A stretch of 64,000 bases of DNA from Pedobacter sp. FW305-3-2-15-E-R2A2 (GTDB lineage Bacteria; Bacteroidota; Bacteroidia; Sphingobacteriales; Sphingobacteriaceae): assembly GCF_038446955.1 (NCBI RefSeq), contig NZ_CP151803.1:3658001-3722000 (forward strand), written 5' to 3'. The notes under the pieces were generated by a model, which was not told the DNA's origin, made no database searches, and worked only from the letters and a program-made list of their open reading frames with translations. Shown here in pieces: positions 43,159-51,870 of the stretch. Each line of letters begins with the position of its first letter. The stretch's first letter is position 1. The translations under genes and the position numbers were made by a program.

Positions 43159-43240
43159 AAAAAAAGGAGATGGGATGAAGGCATAGAAAAATTTGCCCCT
43201 TCAGGCAAAGGTTTCCGCCTGAAACCATCTCTCTTTTTTT
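43159..43240 (-). repeat. Nested hairpin element, copy 4
   Basis: Read on the minus strand: inner stem TTTGCC/GGCAAA (one pair shorter than in copies 1-3), same loop TGAAGG, middle stems GAAA/TTTC and AGGC/GCCT, outer arms AAAAAGAGAGATGG and CCATCTCCTTTTTTT. The outer arms differ from those of other copies yet still pair. The 5' arm overlaps the stop codon of the GNAT gene, so it starts right at the end of that gene and would end its transcript. Confidence 0.8.
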
Positions 43241-43664
43241 AAACTAATCTCTTACTAAAATATTTAGGAAATTCAACATATCCCTGTCGCTCATAAAACC
43301 GATGCGCCGAAGTTCTGCGAATACTGGAATGCAACTCTATCCGGTTACAATCCCTTTCCTTTGCCAATTCAACACAACGCTCTTCCATTTCCCTTCCTAA
43401 ACCACGACTTCTTAACTGATCATCAACAGCAAAATAACTTACCATCGCAAAATCTCCTGCATAAGCAATCTGAGGAACAAAATGAATAGACATGAAAGCA
43501 ACAACCTGACCATCCAGCTCATATACAATCAATTCATGGTCCGGATGTCCGATCAGTAAAGCTAACTTTTCTGCGACCAGACTTTCTGCTGTCGGATGTT
43601 CCATTTGCGCTAGTAAAGACCCTATGGCCTGTGTATCTTCTTGTTTTGCCCTTCTTATACTCAT
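43239..43664 (-). CDS. GNAT-family N-acetyltransferase
   Basis: A 141-residue acetyltransferase. The acetyl-CoA-binding motif is FAVDDQLRSRGLGREMEERCVELAKE (Q/RxxGxG/A type, here LRSRGLGRE), preceded by the beta-strand AGDFAMVSYFAV and followed by NRIELHSSIRRTSAHRFYERQGYVEF, the usual C-terminal part with Tyr. The substrate is not predictable. It is a single gene: the hairpin element 4 starts at its stop codon, and the RND efflux genes upstream on the same strand end 45 bp before its start, so read-through from them is possible. Confidence 0.9.
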   Translation of the reverse strand: MSIRRAKQEDTQAIGSLLAQMEHPTAESLVAEKLALLIGHPDHELIVYELDGQVVAFMSIHFVPQIAYAGDFAMVSYFAVDDQLRSRGLGREMEERCVELAKERDCNRIELHSSIRRTSAHRFYERQGYVEFPKYFSKRLV

Positions 43665-43709
43665 GTTAAAAACTGGATTAATAAAGGTAAAAGTATCATT
43701 TCTTTAGGA

Positions 43710-45098
43710 TCAATTCCACCCACCGCCCAATGCACGGTATAAATTGACGATGGCATGTAATTTCTGACTTTGATCATTGATCCCTTTTAATTCAGCCGTC
43801 AGCAGATTTTGCTCTGCTGCGAGGACATCTGTATAATTGGTATTTTTGCTGTTGTTCAGCAATTCTTTATTGAAAGCGACTGCCTGTTCCAGCGCTTTTA
43901 ACTGTTTACCGCGTTTTTCTTCTTTCTGCGCAGCAAGTTCATAGGAAGATAAAGCATCTGAAACCTCCTGAGCAGCTTTTAAAAGTGAGTTTTCAAAACC
44001 GTATAAGGCTTGTTGCTGTTTCGCTTCCGCAGTGCTGAGCCTGGCTTTATTTACCCCCTTATTAAAGATAGGCTGTGTAAGGCCGGCGGCAATGTTGCCA
44101 AATAAACCGGCACTGCTAAACCAATTGCTGAGCCCAAGACTGGAAAATCCGGCTGCAGCGGTAATGTTCAGCGAAGGATAGAAGGAAGCCCTTGCGATAT
44201 TGGTATGTTCAAATGCGGCGCGAAACTGATATTCAGCCTGTTGAACATCCGGTCTGTAGGCCAGCAACTGCGTTGGTATTCCGGGTTTTAAATCATAGGC
44301 AAGTCGCTGTTGAGCGAGAGAAGTTCTGCTGATCTTGGAAGGAGCACGGGCGAGCAACACGCATAAAGCATGTTCTGTTTCTTTAATCCGCTGTTGTATA
44401 TCGGGAATGGCAAGGTCTGCCTCGTAATAATTGGCTTCACTTTGTACCACTGCCACACCGTTTAAGATGGAGCTTTCAAAAAGCAATTTGATGGCTTCCG
44501 CATCCGCAGCCCTATTTTCTGCGGTTTTCTGAGTCACCAGTAACTGCTGATCCAGGGCGAGTAATTCAAAATAATGATTGGCAATATCTGCGATCAGCTG
44601 GGTTTGAACGGCCCGTTTTGCGGCATCACTGGCCAGAAGATCGGCAAATGCAGCGCGTTTTGCGCTACTCAGTTTACCCCAGATGTCAATTTCCCAGTTG
44701 CTGCTGATGCCAAGGTCATATTGAGTGGAGTTGTTGATCATTCCAAAGCCCTGCGGAAAGGCCAGCCTGCTTTGTTTTACAGCTATATTCCCATTTAGCC
44801 CTGGCAAGAATGCCGCTTTGCTCAAGCGCAAGCCTGCCTGAGCCTCGCTAATGCGCGATACGGCAATCTTCAGGTCCAGATTGGCAGCCAATCCTTGTAA
44901 GATCAGCTGATTTAAAACGGTATCGGTAAATACTTCAGACCATTTCATACTTGCCATGCTGCTGGTATCGGAAACCTTGACCTCCCTATAAGAAGAAGCA
45001 ACTAACAGGTCGGGCTTTTGATAAGGCCTGGTTACTTTACATGAAGCCCACAATCCTATGGAAATCAGCAAAAAGAAAGATGTTTTATATGTATTCAT
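43710..45098 (-). CDS. RND-type efflux outer-membrane lipoprotein (TolC/OprM/NodT type)
   Basis: A 462-residue outer-membrane factor. It has a lipoprotein signal (ISIGLWASC, Cys20) and two repeated coiled-coil/strand halves: first WEIDIWGKLSSAKRAAFADLLAS, second FRAAFEHTNIARASFYPSLNITAAAG with the NKGVNKARLSTAEAKQQQALYGFE segment. In a tripartite pump it forms the channel across the outer membrane. The gene lies 9 bp behind the RND pump gene and is the last gene of the four-gene operon that starts with DUF2480. Confidence 0.93.
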   Translation of the reverse strand: MNTYKTSFFLLISIGLWASCKVTRPYQKPDLLVASSYREVKVSDTSSMASMKWSEVFTDTVLNQLILQGLAANLDLKIAVSRISEAQAGLRLSKAAFLPGLNGNIAVKQSRLAFPQGFGMINNSTQYDLGISSNWEIDIWGKLSSAKRAAFADLLASDAAKRAVQTQLIADIANHYFELLALDQQLLVTQKTAENRAADAEAIKLLFESSILNGVAVVQSEANYYEADLAIPDIQQRIKETEHALCVLLARAPSKISRTSLAQQRLAYDLKPGIPTQLLAYRPDVQQAEYQFRAAFEHTNIARASFYPSLNITAAAGFSSLGLSNWFSSAGLFGNIAAGLTQPIFNKGVNKARLSTAEAKQQQALYGFENSLLKAAQEVSDALSSYELAAQKEEKRGKQLKALEQAVAFNKELLNNSKNTNYTDVLAAEQNLLTAELKGINDQSQKLHAIVNLYRALGGGWN

Positions 45099-45107
45099 TA
45101 CAGTAGA

Positions 45108-48100
45108 TTAAATGTTTTTTTCTAATGGACGTGGGGGATGATTCGGAGTTGGTGTTCCTGAAATCTTTTCCTGTGCAGACTGGAAAATGATAAAAAGAAC
45201 AGGGATGACAAATACGCCAAAGAGAGTTCCGATCAGCATTCCGCCAACAGCGGCTGTACCGATAGAACGGTTACTGAGTGCACCGGCTCCGGTAGCCATC
45301 ATTAAGGGAACAAGCCCGAATATAAAGGCAAAGGAGGTCATCAGAATCGGTCTTAATCTTGCTTTTGCTCCGTAAATTGCAGATTGTACAATGCTTCTGC
45401 CACTCAAACGGTGCATCAAGGCAAATTCGACAATCAGGATGGCATTTTTGGCAAGTAAACCAATCAACATGATCAGACTGATCTGAAGGAAGATGTTGTT
45501 GTCGATGTTAAAGAGATTCGCAAAGATAAAGGCGCCTGCCAAACCAATCGGGAGGGAAAGCAAGACAGAAAAGGGTAGGATATAGCTCTTGTATTGTGCA
45601 CTCAATAAAAAATAAATGAACACCAGGCAAAGGGCAAAAATCATCACCGTCTGACTGCCGCTGGAAAGCTCTTCCCTTGTTAGGCCGGAAAACTCATAAG
45701 TATAGCCCCGGCTTAAGGTCTGTGCTGCAACTTCTTCTATCGCTTTGATCGCATCACCAGAACTATAACCTTTATTCGGTGAGCCGGTTACGGTGGTTGA
45801 AGTAAACAGATTAAAGCGGTTAATAAACTCCGGACCATAGGTTTTCTTTAAGGTCACAAACTCTGAAATTGGCGCCATCATTCCCTGTTCTGTCCGGACA
45901 TAAACCTTATTGATGTCCGCTTCTTTCGCTCTGAAATCAGGATGACTTTGCATCATCACACGATACTGTTTTCCAAATTTATTGAAGTCGGAGGCATAAA
46001 CCCCACCAAAATATCCCTGTAAAGTATTCAGCACGGTATTGACACTTACCCCTGCATCTTTACATTTCTCGATGTTTACGTTGACCTGCAGTTCTGGAAA
46101 TCCGATATTAAAGGGACTTGTGGCGTACATGATCTCCGGACGTTGATTGATGGCTGTCATGAACTTGCCAATAGATTTAGCGAATTCTTTATAGTCACCG
46201 CCGGTTCTGTCTTGCAGCTGGACTTCAAAACCATTGTTATTTCCGAAGCCCTGTAAGGTTGGAGCAGCAAAGAAAATCACTTTGGCGCCTTTGATGTGCG
46301 CAGTTTTTGCAAACAACTGATTGACGACGGAATTGACATCCTGGTCTTTTCCTTTTCTTTCTTTCCAGGGCTTTAAACGGATAAATAAAGCGCCGTAGGA
46401 GCCCCCGAATCCATTGATCAGGTCCATTCCTGCCAGCCTGGAGGAAAGTTCAACCTCAGGGATGCTTCTGGCAATGCTGTCCACCTGGTTGCTGATCTGT
46501 TCTGTTCGCTCCAGCGTAGCTGATGGAGGAAGAATCACATCACCATAAATAGCTCCGCCATCCTCATTCGGTACAAATCCTGTTGGCGTCGTTTTCAATA
46601 AGGAGTAGAAAATAAAACCGAACAACAGAATCCCGGCAACGGAAATCCATTTTCTGCGGATCAGGAATCGGACAGCCCGCATATACTTACCCGTCACTGT
46701 TTCGAAAGCCGTATTAAAGCCTGCGTAGAACCTGGGTAAAAATCCTTTTGGCTGATGTTCCTGATCCGGGTGATGGGGCTTTAAAAAGATCGCACAAAGC
46801 GCCGGACTTAAGGTCAGTGCATTCACTGCGGAAATGACAATCGCAACGGCAAGTGTCAATCCAAACTGCTTATAAAAGACTCCTGCAGAACCTGTAATAA
46901 AGGTTACCGGAACAAACACGGCAGACATGATCAGGGTAATGGACACGATGGCTCCACTGATTTCACTCATTGCATGAATGGTGGCCTTCTTTGCAGATTT
47001 AGCGCCCTGATCCAGTTTTGCATGAACCGCTTCGACTACTACGATGGCATCATCCACCACAATTCCAATTGCCAGCACCAGTGCAAACAAGGTCAGCAGG
47101 TTGATGGTAAAGCCAAAAAGTTTCAGGAAAAAGAACGTACCGATGATGGCTACCGGAACAGCAATTGCCGGAATGAGGGTAGAACGGAAATCCTGAAGAA
47201 AGATAAATACCACGATAAAAACAAGGATAAAAGCTTCTACGATGGTATAGATTACTTTTTCTATAGAGGCATCCAGAAATTCATTGGCATTCAGGAAAGT
47301 ATGGTATTCCACGCCGGGAGGGAAATCTTTGGACGCTTCTTTCAGAATATTTTCACAGGCAATAATCAGCTCTCTGGCATTTGATCCCGACGACTGGCTT
47401 ACTGCTCCTCCGGAGGATACCTTTCCCTGCGTCACCAGCGAGGTGGTATAATCCAGTGCTCCAAATTCAATTTTTGCCACATCTTTAAGCCGGATCAAAC
47501 CACCCTGACGGGCACTGCGAAGCACAATATTTTCAAATTGGATCTCTTCATTCAGTCGCCCGGTATATTTTAAGGCATATTGAACCGACTGCCTGCTGTT
47601 TTCACCGATTTTCCCTGGCGCAGCTTCAATATTTTGCTCCTTTAAGGCAGCAATCACATCGTCGGGAACCATTCCATGGTTAGCCATGGCATCGGGCTTC
47701 AGCCAGATTCTCATGGAATATTCCTGGTTTCCGTAAATCGTGGCTTCACCAACTCCTTCCACACGTTTCATCTGCGGCATGATATTGATGCGCAGGTAAT
47801 TGTCCAGGAATTTCTGATCATAGGCTTTATTTTTGCTATAGATGAGAAAGCTAAACGCCGTACTGCTCAGCTTCTTGCTGGTGGTAATTCCTGCCTTGAT
47901 CACTTCTGTGGGGAGTAAACTGGTGGCTTTGGTTACCCTGTTCTGTACGTTTACTGCCGCCTGATCCGGATCGGTACCCTGCTTAAAGAAAATAGTGATG
48001 GTGGCACTTCCATTGTTACTGGCAGTAGAAGTCATATAAGTCATGTTTTCGACCCCATTGATTTGTTCTTCAAGCGGAACAATGACACTTTTCATCACTA

Positions 48101-48266
48101 CATCTGCATTGGCCCCCTGGTAGGCCGCGGTTACGGCGACAGTAGGGGGAGCGATCTCCGGATATTGAGAGATGGGCAGGGACAACAGCCCAAGAAGCCC
48201 GAGGATGACGATAATCACCGATATGACTGTAGACAATACCGGGTTTTCTATAAATTTTCTTAACAT
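45108..48266 (-). CDS. RND-family efflux pump, inner-membrane subunit (HAE1/AcrB type)
   Basis: A 1052-residue proton-driven pump with 12 membrane helices and two large periplasmic loops. The N-terminus (FIENPVLSTVISVIIVILGLLGLLSLP) and the proton-relay pair Asp-Asp in LAIGIVVDDAIVVVEAV are those of HAE1 drug exporters; the pore segment GRLNEEIQFENIVLR and the C-terminal FGVFVIPVLFIIFQ fit as well. It lies between the adaptor gene (9-bp gap) and the outer-membrane channel gene (9-bp gap). Substrates are probably hydrophobic drugs or toxic compounds, but specificity cannot be read from sequence. Confidence 0.96.
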   Translation of the reverse strand: MLRKFIENPVLSTVISVIIVILGLLGLLSLPISQYPEIAPPTVAVTAAYQGANADVVMKSVIVPLEEQINGVENMTYMTSTASNNGSATITIFFKQGTDPDQAAVNVQNRVTKATSLLPTEVIKAGITTSKKLSSTAFSFLIYSKNKAYDQKFLDNYLRINIMPQMKRVEGVGEATIYGNQEYSMRIWLKPDAMANHGMVPDDVIAALKEQNIEAAPGKIGENSRQSVQYALKYTGRLNEEIQFENIVLRSARQGGLIRLKDVAKIEFGALDYTTSLVTQGKVSSGGAVSQSSGSNARELIIACENILKEASKDFPPGVEYHTFLNANEFLDASIEKVIYTIVEAFILVFIVVFIFLQDFRSTLIPAIAVPVAIIGTFFFLKLFGFTINLLTLFALVLAIGIVVDDAIVVVEAVHAKLDQGAKSAKKATIHAMSEISGAIVSITLIMSAVFVPVTFITGSAGVFYKQFGLTLAVAIVISAVNALTLSPALCAIFLKPHHPDQEHQPKGFLPRFYAGFNTAFETVTGKYMRAVRFLIRRKWISVAGILLFGFIFYSLLKTTPTGFVPNEDGGAIYGDVILPPSATLERTEQISNQVDSIARSIPEVELSSRLAGMDLINGFGGSYGALFIRLKPWKERKGKDQDVNSVVNQLFAKTAHIKGAKVIFFAAPTLQGFGNNNGFEVQLQDRTGGDYKEFAKSIGKFMTAINQRPEIMYATSPFNIGFPELQVNVNIEKCKDAGVSVNTVLNTLQGYFGGVYASDFNKFGKQYRVMMQSHPDFRAKEADINKVYVRTEQGMMAPISEFVTLKKTYGPEFINRFNLFTSTTVTGSPNKGYSSGDAIKAIEEVAAQTLSRGYTYEFSGLTREELSSGSQTVMIFALCLVFIYFLLSAQYKSYILPFSVLLSLPIGLAGAFIFANLFNIDNNIFLQISLIMLIGLLAKNAILIVEFALMHRLSGRSIVQSAIYGAKARLRPILMTSFAFIFGLVPLMMATGAGALSNRSIGTAAVGGMLIGTLFGVFVIPVLFIIFQSAQEKISGTPTPNHPPRPLEKNI

Positions 48267-48275
48267 GTCTTTTTC

Positions 48276-49403
48276 TTATTTCGCTGAGGATGGAGCTGTT
48301 TTAATTTTCATTCCGTCTTTTAAATTCTCCAGTCCCTGGGTAACGATCCTGTCGCCGGATTTTACACCACTGGTCACTACGTAATCTTTCTCCGTCACAG
48401 CATCCATGATGTCTATTGGGGTATTGTGAACCGTATTTCCGGCATCAACTGTAAACACGAAGTGTTTCCCCTGCAATTCGAAAGTTGCGCTCTTGGGGAT
48501 CAGGATTGCGTCATTAACAGCGGTAGGAATACTCAACACCGCGCTGGCACCACTCCAGAGTTTCGCTTCGGGATTCGGAAAGACCGCTTTAAAATTGGCA
48601 GCACCGGTGCTGGCGTTGAGTACGCCACTTAAAGTTTCAATCTTTCCTTTAGCCGCGTAGACCGTTCCATCGGCGAGGGTTAGGGAGACCTCCGGCATGT
48701 TTCTGAATTTATCCTTTACCTGCTGTCCATCGTACTTATGAAGAAAGGAGGCCAGTTGCTGCTGACTCAGAGAGAAGTATGCGTAGATCTGTCTGGTGTT
48801 GGCTACGGTGGTGAGTGCCGTTTCGGAAGTACTGCTCACCAAACTGCCAATCTTATAAGGAAGGCTGCCTACAACACCATCAATCGGGCTTACGATATTC
48901 GTATAAGCGAGCTTGGATTTAGCAGCAGAGAGATCTGCATTTGCCTGATTTAATTCCGCCCTTTTCACCCGCTCTGCGTTCCTGGCAGAGGTGAGTTCGA
49001 AAGCGTTTACAATCTTTCGTTCTACCAGCACGCTGGTTCTCTGGCTCTGAATGGTTGCCGTTTCCAGATTGGCTTCAGCAGCCAATACGGCGGCCTTCCT
49101 GCTGTTTACTTCCTGTAAATAGCTATTGGCATCAATTTTAAAGAGTGGCTGACCTCTGCGTACCAGGCTACCTTCGTTTACATAGACCTGTTCTACGTAG
49201 CCATCTACTTTAGACCTGATTTCTACCGTTTGTTCTCCCTGTAATGTAGCGGGATATTCCACAGAAAGGGCTGTTTTCTCTGGTTCCAGTAAGCGGGTTG
49301 GGAATTCTTGAAGTGCCTCTTGCTGTCCCTGGTTTTGAGCAGGTTTGCAGGAAGTAAGGATGGCCGTCAGCAGGAGTGGGTATAGTAATATCGTTGTTTT
49401 CAT
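48276..49403 (-). CDS. RND efflux periplasmic adaptor (AcrA/MFP type), lipoprotein
   Basis: A 375-residue adaptor that joins the pump to the outer-membrane channel. It has a lipobox (LLTAILTSC, Cys19), a split lipoyl-like domain (VEIRSKVDGYVEQVYVNEGSLVRRGQPLFKID and later NIVSPIDGVVGSLP), a coiled-coil hairpin between them and beta-barrel and membrane-proximal domains toward the C-terminus. Its start codon directly abuts the stop codon of the DUF2480 gene, with no gap, so the two are translationally coupled. The next gene downstream is the pump subunit, 9 bp away. Confidence 0.95.
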   Translation of the reverse strand: MKTTILLYPLLLTAILTSCKPAQNQGQQEALQEFPTRLLEPEKTALSVEYPATLQGEQTVEIRSKVDGYVEQVYVNEGSLVRRGQPLFKIDANSYLQEVNSRKAAVLAAEANLETATIQSQRTSVLVERKIVNAFELTSARNAERVKRAELNQANADLSAAKSKLAYTNIVSPIDGVVGSLPYKIGSLVSSTSETALTTVANTRQIYAYFSLSQQQLASFLHKYDGQQVKDKFRNMPEVSLTLADGTVYAAKGKIETLSGVLNASTGAANFKAVFPNPEAKLWSGASAVLSIPTAVNDAILIPKSATFELQGKHFVFTVDAGNTVHNTPIDIMDAVTEKDYVVTSGVKSGDRIVTQGLENLKDGMKIKTAPSSAK

Positions 49404-49913
49404 TTATATCGTTTTTTTTCTTTTGTAAATCATTAAAGGAGAACCGGCTTCTCCCCACATCAGGGTTTGAACTCGTTTCATTAATCTTCCGGTCGCCGCT
49501 ACATAGATCGCTTCGGGCACATCAGACCGGGCCTTCAGCACAACTTTCTTGTCTTTATAAGGCGAATAATCCAGCACTTTTATTCTTTCCAGCCAGATCA
49601 GCTGTTGATGATCTTCCAGTCCTCCAAAACAGACAAAGGCAGCATGAGGCTGAAGAAGGGAAGCGATAAAGACATAGGCCCAGTAGGGTACGATGGCATC
49701 ATTTGAACAACAAATGACCACTTCCTTATTGCGGTACTGATGCCAGTCGATGAGGCTCATTTCGGCTCTGAATAACTTTTCCTGGAGCAGATAGCCATGA
49801 AAGAGGTAGGGGACCATATCAAAGGCGGAATAGTCGGTTTTTGCGGGTTTATATGACAACAGGTCGAGTGTGACGATTCCTGATTGTTCTACTTTATTTA
49901 TAATCGTGTCCAT
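49404..49913 (-). CDS. DUF2480 family protein, first gene of the RND efflux operon
   Basis: A 169-residue soluble protein typical of the DUF2480 family of Bacteroidota: IVTLDLLSYKP at the start, YLFHGYLLQEKLFRAE, IDWHQYRNKEVVICCSNDAIVPYWAYV in the middle, and VVLKARSDVPEAIYV towards the end. Function unknown. No signal peptide. It is unusual as leader of an efflux operon, since DUF2480 genes are normally single and housekeeping-like. The stop codon abuts the ATG of the adaptor gene. The promoter should lie in the 443-bp gap to the divergent HTH regulator. Confidence 0.85.
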   Translation of the reverse strand: MDTIINKVEQSGIVTLDLLSYKPAKTDYSAFDMVPYLFHGYLLQEKLFRAEMSLIDWHQYRNKEVVICCSNDAIVPYWAYVFIASLLQPHAAFVCFGGLEDHQQLIWLERIKVLDYSPYKDKKVVLKARSDVPEAIYVAATGRLMKRVQTLMWGEAGSPLMIYKRKKTI

Positions 49914-50291
49914 TGGTCGGTATTTGAATGGTTTGTTTTTTCTTGAGTTACTTCAGCGATATTTAGCAGGATTAATTTTCAGACATAGGGATTCCTGCCC
50001 GGTTGTATTCCTTTATCGGAACCGGGTAATGCTGGCGCATTTTATGCGCTTAACTATAAATATGGATCTTGGAGAAGAAGCTTAAATCAGGCGATTCTTC
50101 CTGAGGGAACACTTGAAAAGCACATTCCAGTAAGGAACAATGTATACGGGGAGGGCTTCGGTAGCAGCAAAAGGAACAGTGTTTGTATTTTTTTGTAGTT
50201 TAATTGGCATAATCCTTTGTTTAATACATAAATAAGTCTTTATACTCTTCCAGGGTTTTATCTGAAAAATCTAATAAATCAGCTTTCAGCC

Positions 50292-50321
50292 TTGATAAGT
50301 TCGGCAAAGTTAGTACTTTTG
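50292..50321 (+). promoter_or_regulatory. Promoter of the HTH regulator gene
   Basis: TTG at 50292-50294 (candidate -33 element), 19 bases of spacer, then TACTTTTG at 50314-50321, an exact -7 match. The operator follows at once. Confidence 0.6.
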
Positions 50322-50353
50322 CTAATAAAACAACTAAAAACTTGTTTTATTAG
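50322..50353. promoter_or_regulatory. Palindromic operator directly behind the -7 box
   Basis: Perfect 12-bp inverted repeat CTAATAAAACAA, 8-base spacer, TTGTTTTATTAG. It covers the expected transcription start and lies 3 bases before the ATG of the HTH regulator gene, so the regulator very likely represses itself here. Confidence 0.7.
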
Positions 50354-50356
50354 ATT

Positions 50357-50977
50357 ATGAAGACAAACAGATTTTTAATGTTATTGAAGACCAGGGGTGC
50401 TTTAACGGCGGCTTCAATTGCGCAAGAGCTTGGAATAACTAATGAGGGTGCGAGATTGCAGTTGTTAAAATTTTCGGAAGAGGGTCTTGTGAGTTCTTAC
50501 AATGAATCTCAGGGGGTAGGCAGGCCCAAACAGTTTTTTAATTTAACGGCACTTGGCAATGCCAAATTCCCTGATACGCATGCGGAACTGACGGTCAAGC
50601 TGATCAGTATCATGAGGGATACTTTAGGTGAAGATGCGCTTCAGGCCGTAATTGACGTCAGTGAACAGTCGGGAAAAGTGCGCTACCTGAACGAGCTGGA
50701 GCCCTTTTTCAGCCTGGAAGACCGGATTGCAAAATTAACCGAAATCAGGAGCAGAGAAGGATATATGGCAGAATATACCAAGGATAAAGAAGGTTACCTG
50801 CTCATAGAAAACCATTGTCCCATTTGTGCCGCTGCAAAAAGCTGCCAGGGTTTTTGTTCTGCTGAACTCAATATTTTTAAACATGTGCTGGGTGATGATG
50901 TTCAGATCAGTCGCCTGGACCATATTGTAAGCGGAGACCGGAGATGCGCTTACCGCATTGCCGAAATCAGCAAATAA
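50357..50977 (+). CDS. SufR-like HTH regulator with Cys cluster (probable Fe-S sensor)
   Basis: A 206-residue regulator. The N-terminal winged helix (residues ~1-70) has the recognition motif TAASIAQELGITNEGARLQL and the wing SQGVGRPKQFFNLT. The C-terminal half carries five Cys: C154, C157, C163 and C167 in HCPICAAAKSCQGFC, and C197 in GDRRCAYRI. This pattern resembles SufR-type Fe-S-cluster-binding repressors. It lies directly behind a palindromic operator that probably autoregulates it. The N-acetyltransferase gene follows after 10 bp and shares the transcript. The divergent RND operon is a possible further target. Confidence 0.85.
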   Translation: MKTNRFLMLLKTRGALTAASIAQELGITNEGARLQLLKFSEEGLVSSYNESQGVGRPKQFFNLTALGNAKFPDTHAELTVKLISIMRDTLGEDALQAVIDVSEQSGKVRYLNELEPFFSLEDRIAKLTEIRSREGYMAEYTKDKEGYLLIENHCPICAAAKSCQGFCSAELNIFKHVLGDDVQISRLDHIVSGDRRCAYRIAEISK

Positions 50978-50987
50978 CAATTTCTAT

Positions 50988-51743
50988 ATGGACTATTCTG
51001 CCTACCTGAAAAGAATAAATTATGAGGGAGACCTAAACATTTCCCTTGACTTGCTGAAAAAGTTGCAGTACTTACATTTGCTTCATGTCCCCTTTGAAAA
51101 TCTGGACATCCACCAGGGTGTAGAAATTAAAATGGAAAATGCCTTCTCAAAGATCGTAGAAAGGGGTAGAGGTGGATTTTGCTATGAATTGAACGGCGCC
51201 TTCTTTGGCCTGTTAAAGGACATAGGTTTTCAAGTCAGACTCATTTCCGGAAGAGTAGCCAATAAGGACCAGGGTTTTGGACAAGAGTTCGACCATATGG
51301 CGATTCTGGCTGAAGTTGATGGAGATCGCTATCTTGTAGATGTCGGATTCGGAGATTTCAGCGCCGAACCTTTGAAAATTACATTGGATACCTTACAGCA
51401 GGACCGATATGGTGATTTTCAAATAGAAAAGTTTGACGGCAGGTACCTGATCGTCAAAAAGCGGGTAGATGATGTCTTTGTTCCCGAATATATCTTTACA
51501 GAAATCCCCAGAATTTCCGATGATTTTAAGGAAATGGTCATCTATCACCAAAGGAGTGAAAAATCCAGTTTCACAAAGAAAAAAATCTGTTCGATTGCTA
51601 CAGAAAATGGCAGAATTACCATTACCGGAGAACGCTTAAAAATCCGGGAAGGCAAGAAGCTGATGGAAAAAGAATTTAAAGAAGAATCAGAATTTCACCA
51701 TGATCTTCGGAAATATTTTAACATACAGTTGAGCGCCCGCTAA
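50988..51743 (+). CDS. Arylamine N-acetyltransferase
   Basis: A 251-residue NAT that moves an acetyl group from acetyl-CoA to arylamines or hydrazines. The catalytic triad is visible: Cys65 in RGGFCYELN, His103 in EFDHMAIL and Asp118 in LVDVGFGD. An ATG at 50958 exists, overlapping the regulator gene, but the conserved N-terminus (MDYSAYLKRINYEG) begins at 50988. It lies 10 bp behind the Fe-S-type regulator gene, so expression should respond to that regulator. Together with the nearby RND pump this hints at a detoxification role; this is inference from position. Confidence 0.92.
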   Translation: MDYSAYLKRINYEGDLNISLDLLKKLQYLHLLHVPFENLDIHQGVEIKMENAFSKIVERGRGGFCYELNGAFFGLLKDIGFQVRLISGRVANKDQGFGQEFDHMAILAEVDGDRYLVDVGFGDFSAEPLKITLDTLQQDRYGDFQIEKFDGRYLIVKKRVDDVFVPEYIFTEIPRISDDFKEMVIYHQRSEKSSFTKKKICSIATENGRITITGERLKIREGKKLMEKEFKEESEFHHDLRKYFNIQLSAR

Positions 51744-51870
51744 ACAAGAGCTCATTCGATAGATTCATATATTGAAAATACGATTATGCAGCTCACATCT
51801 TTACTATTTAATTATATATATTAAACCTTTTTGTGCTTAACTTCGTTTATACATTATAAAAAAACTAAAA

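Larger units (their letters stand above)
49914..50356. other. Intergenic region between DUF2480/RND operon and HTH regulator
   Basis: A 443-bp gap between divergent genes. It contains the regulator's promoter and operator at its right end (50292-50353). A 7-bp inverted repeat CCCGGTT/AACCGGG sits at 49998-50026. No convincing promoter for the DUF2480 operon and no small gene was recognised. Confidence 0.5.

Noticed and set aside
46974..47384. Plus-strand reading frame of 136 codons opposite the RND pump gene
   Set aside because: Composition is typical of an antisense shadow (Asp, Lys, Asn, Tyr repeats), with no family match, inside a well-conserved pump gene.
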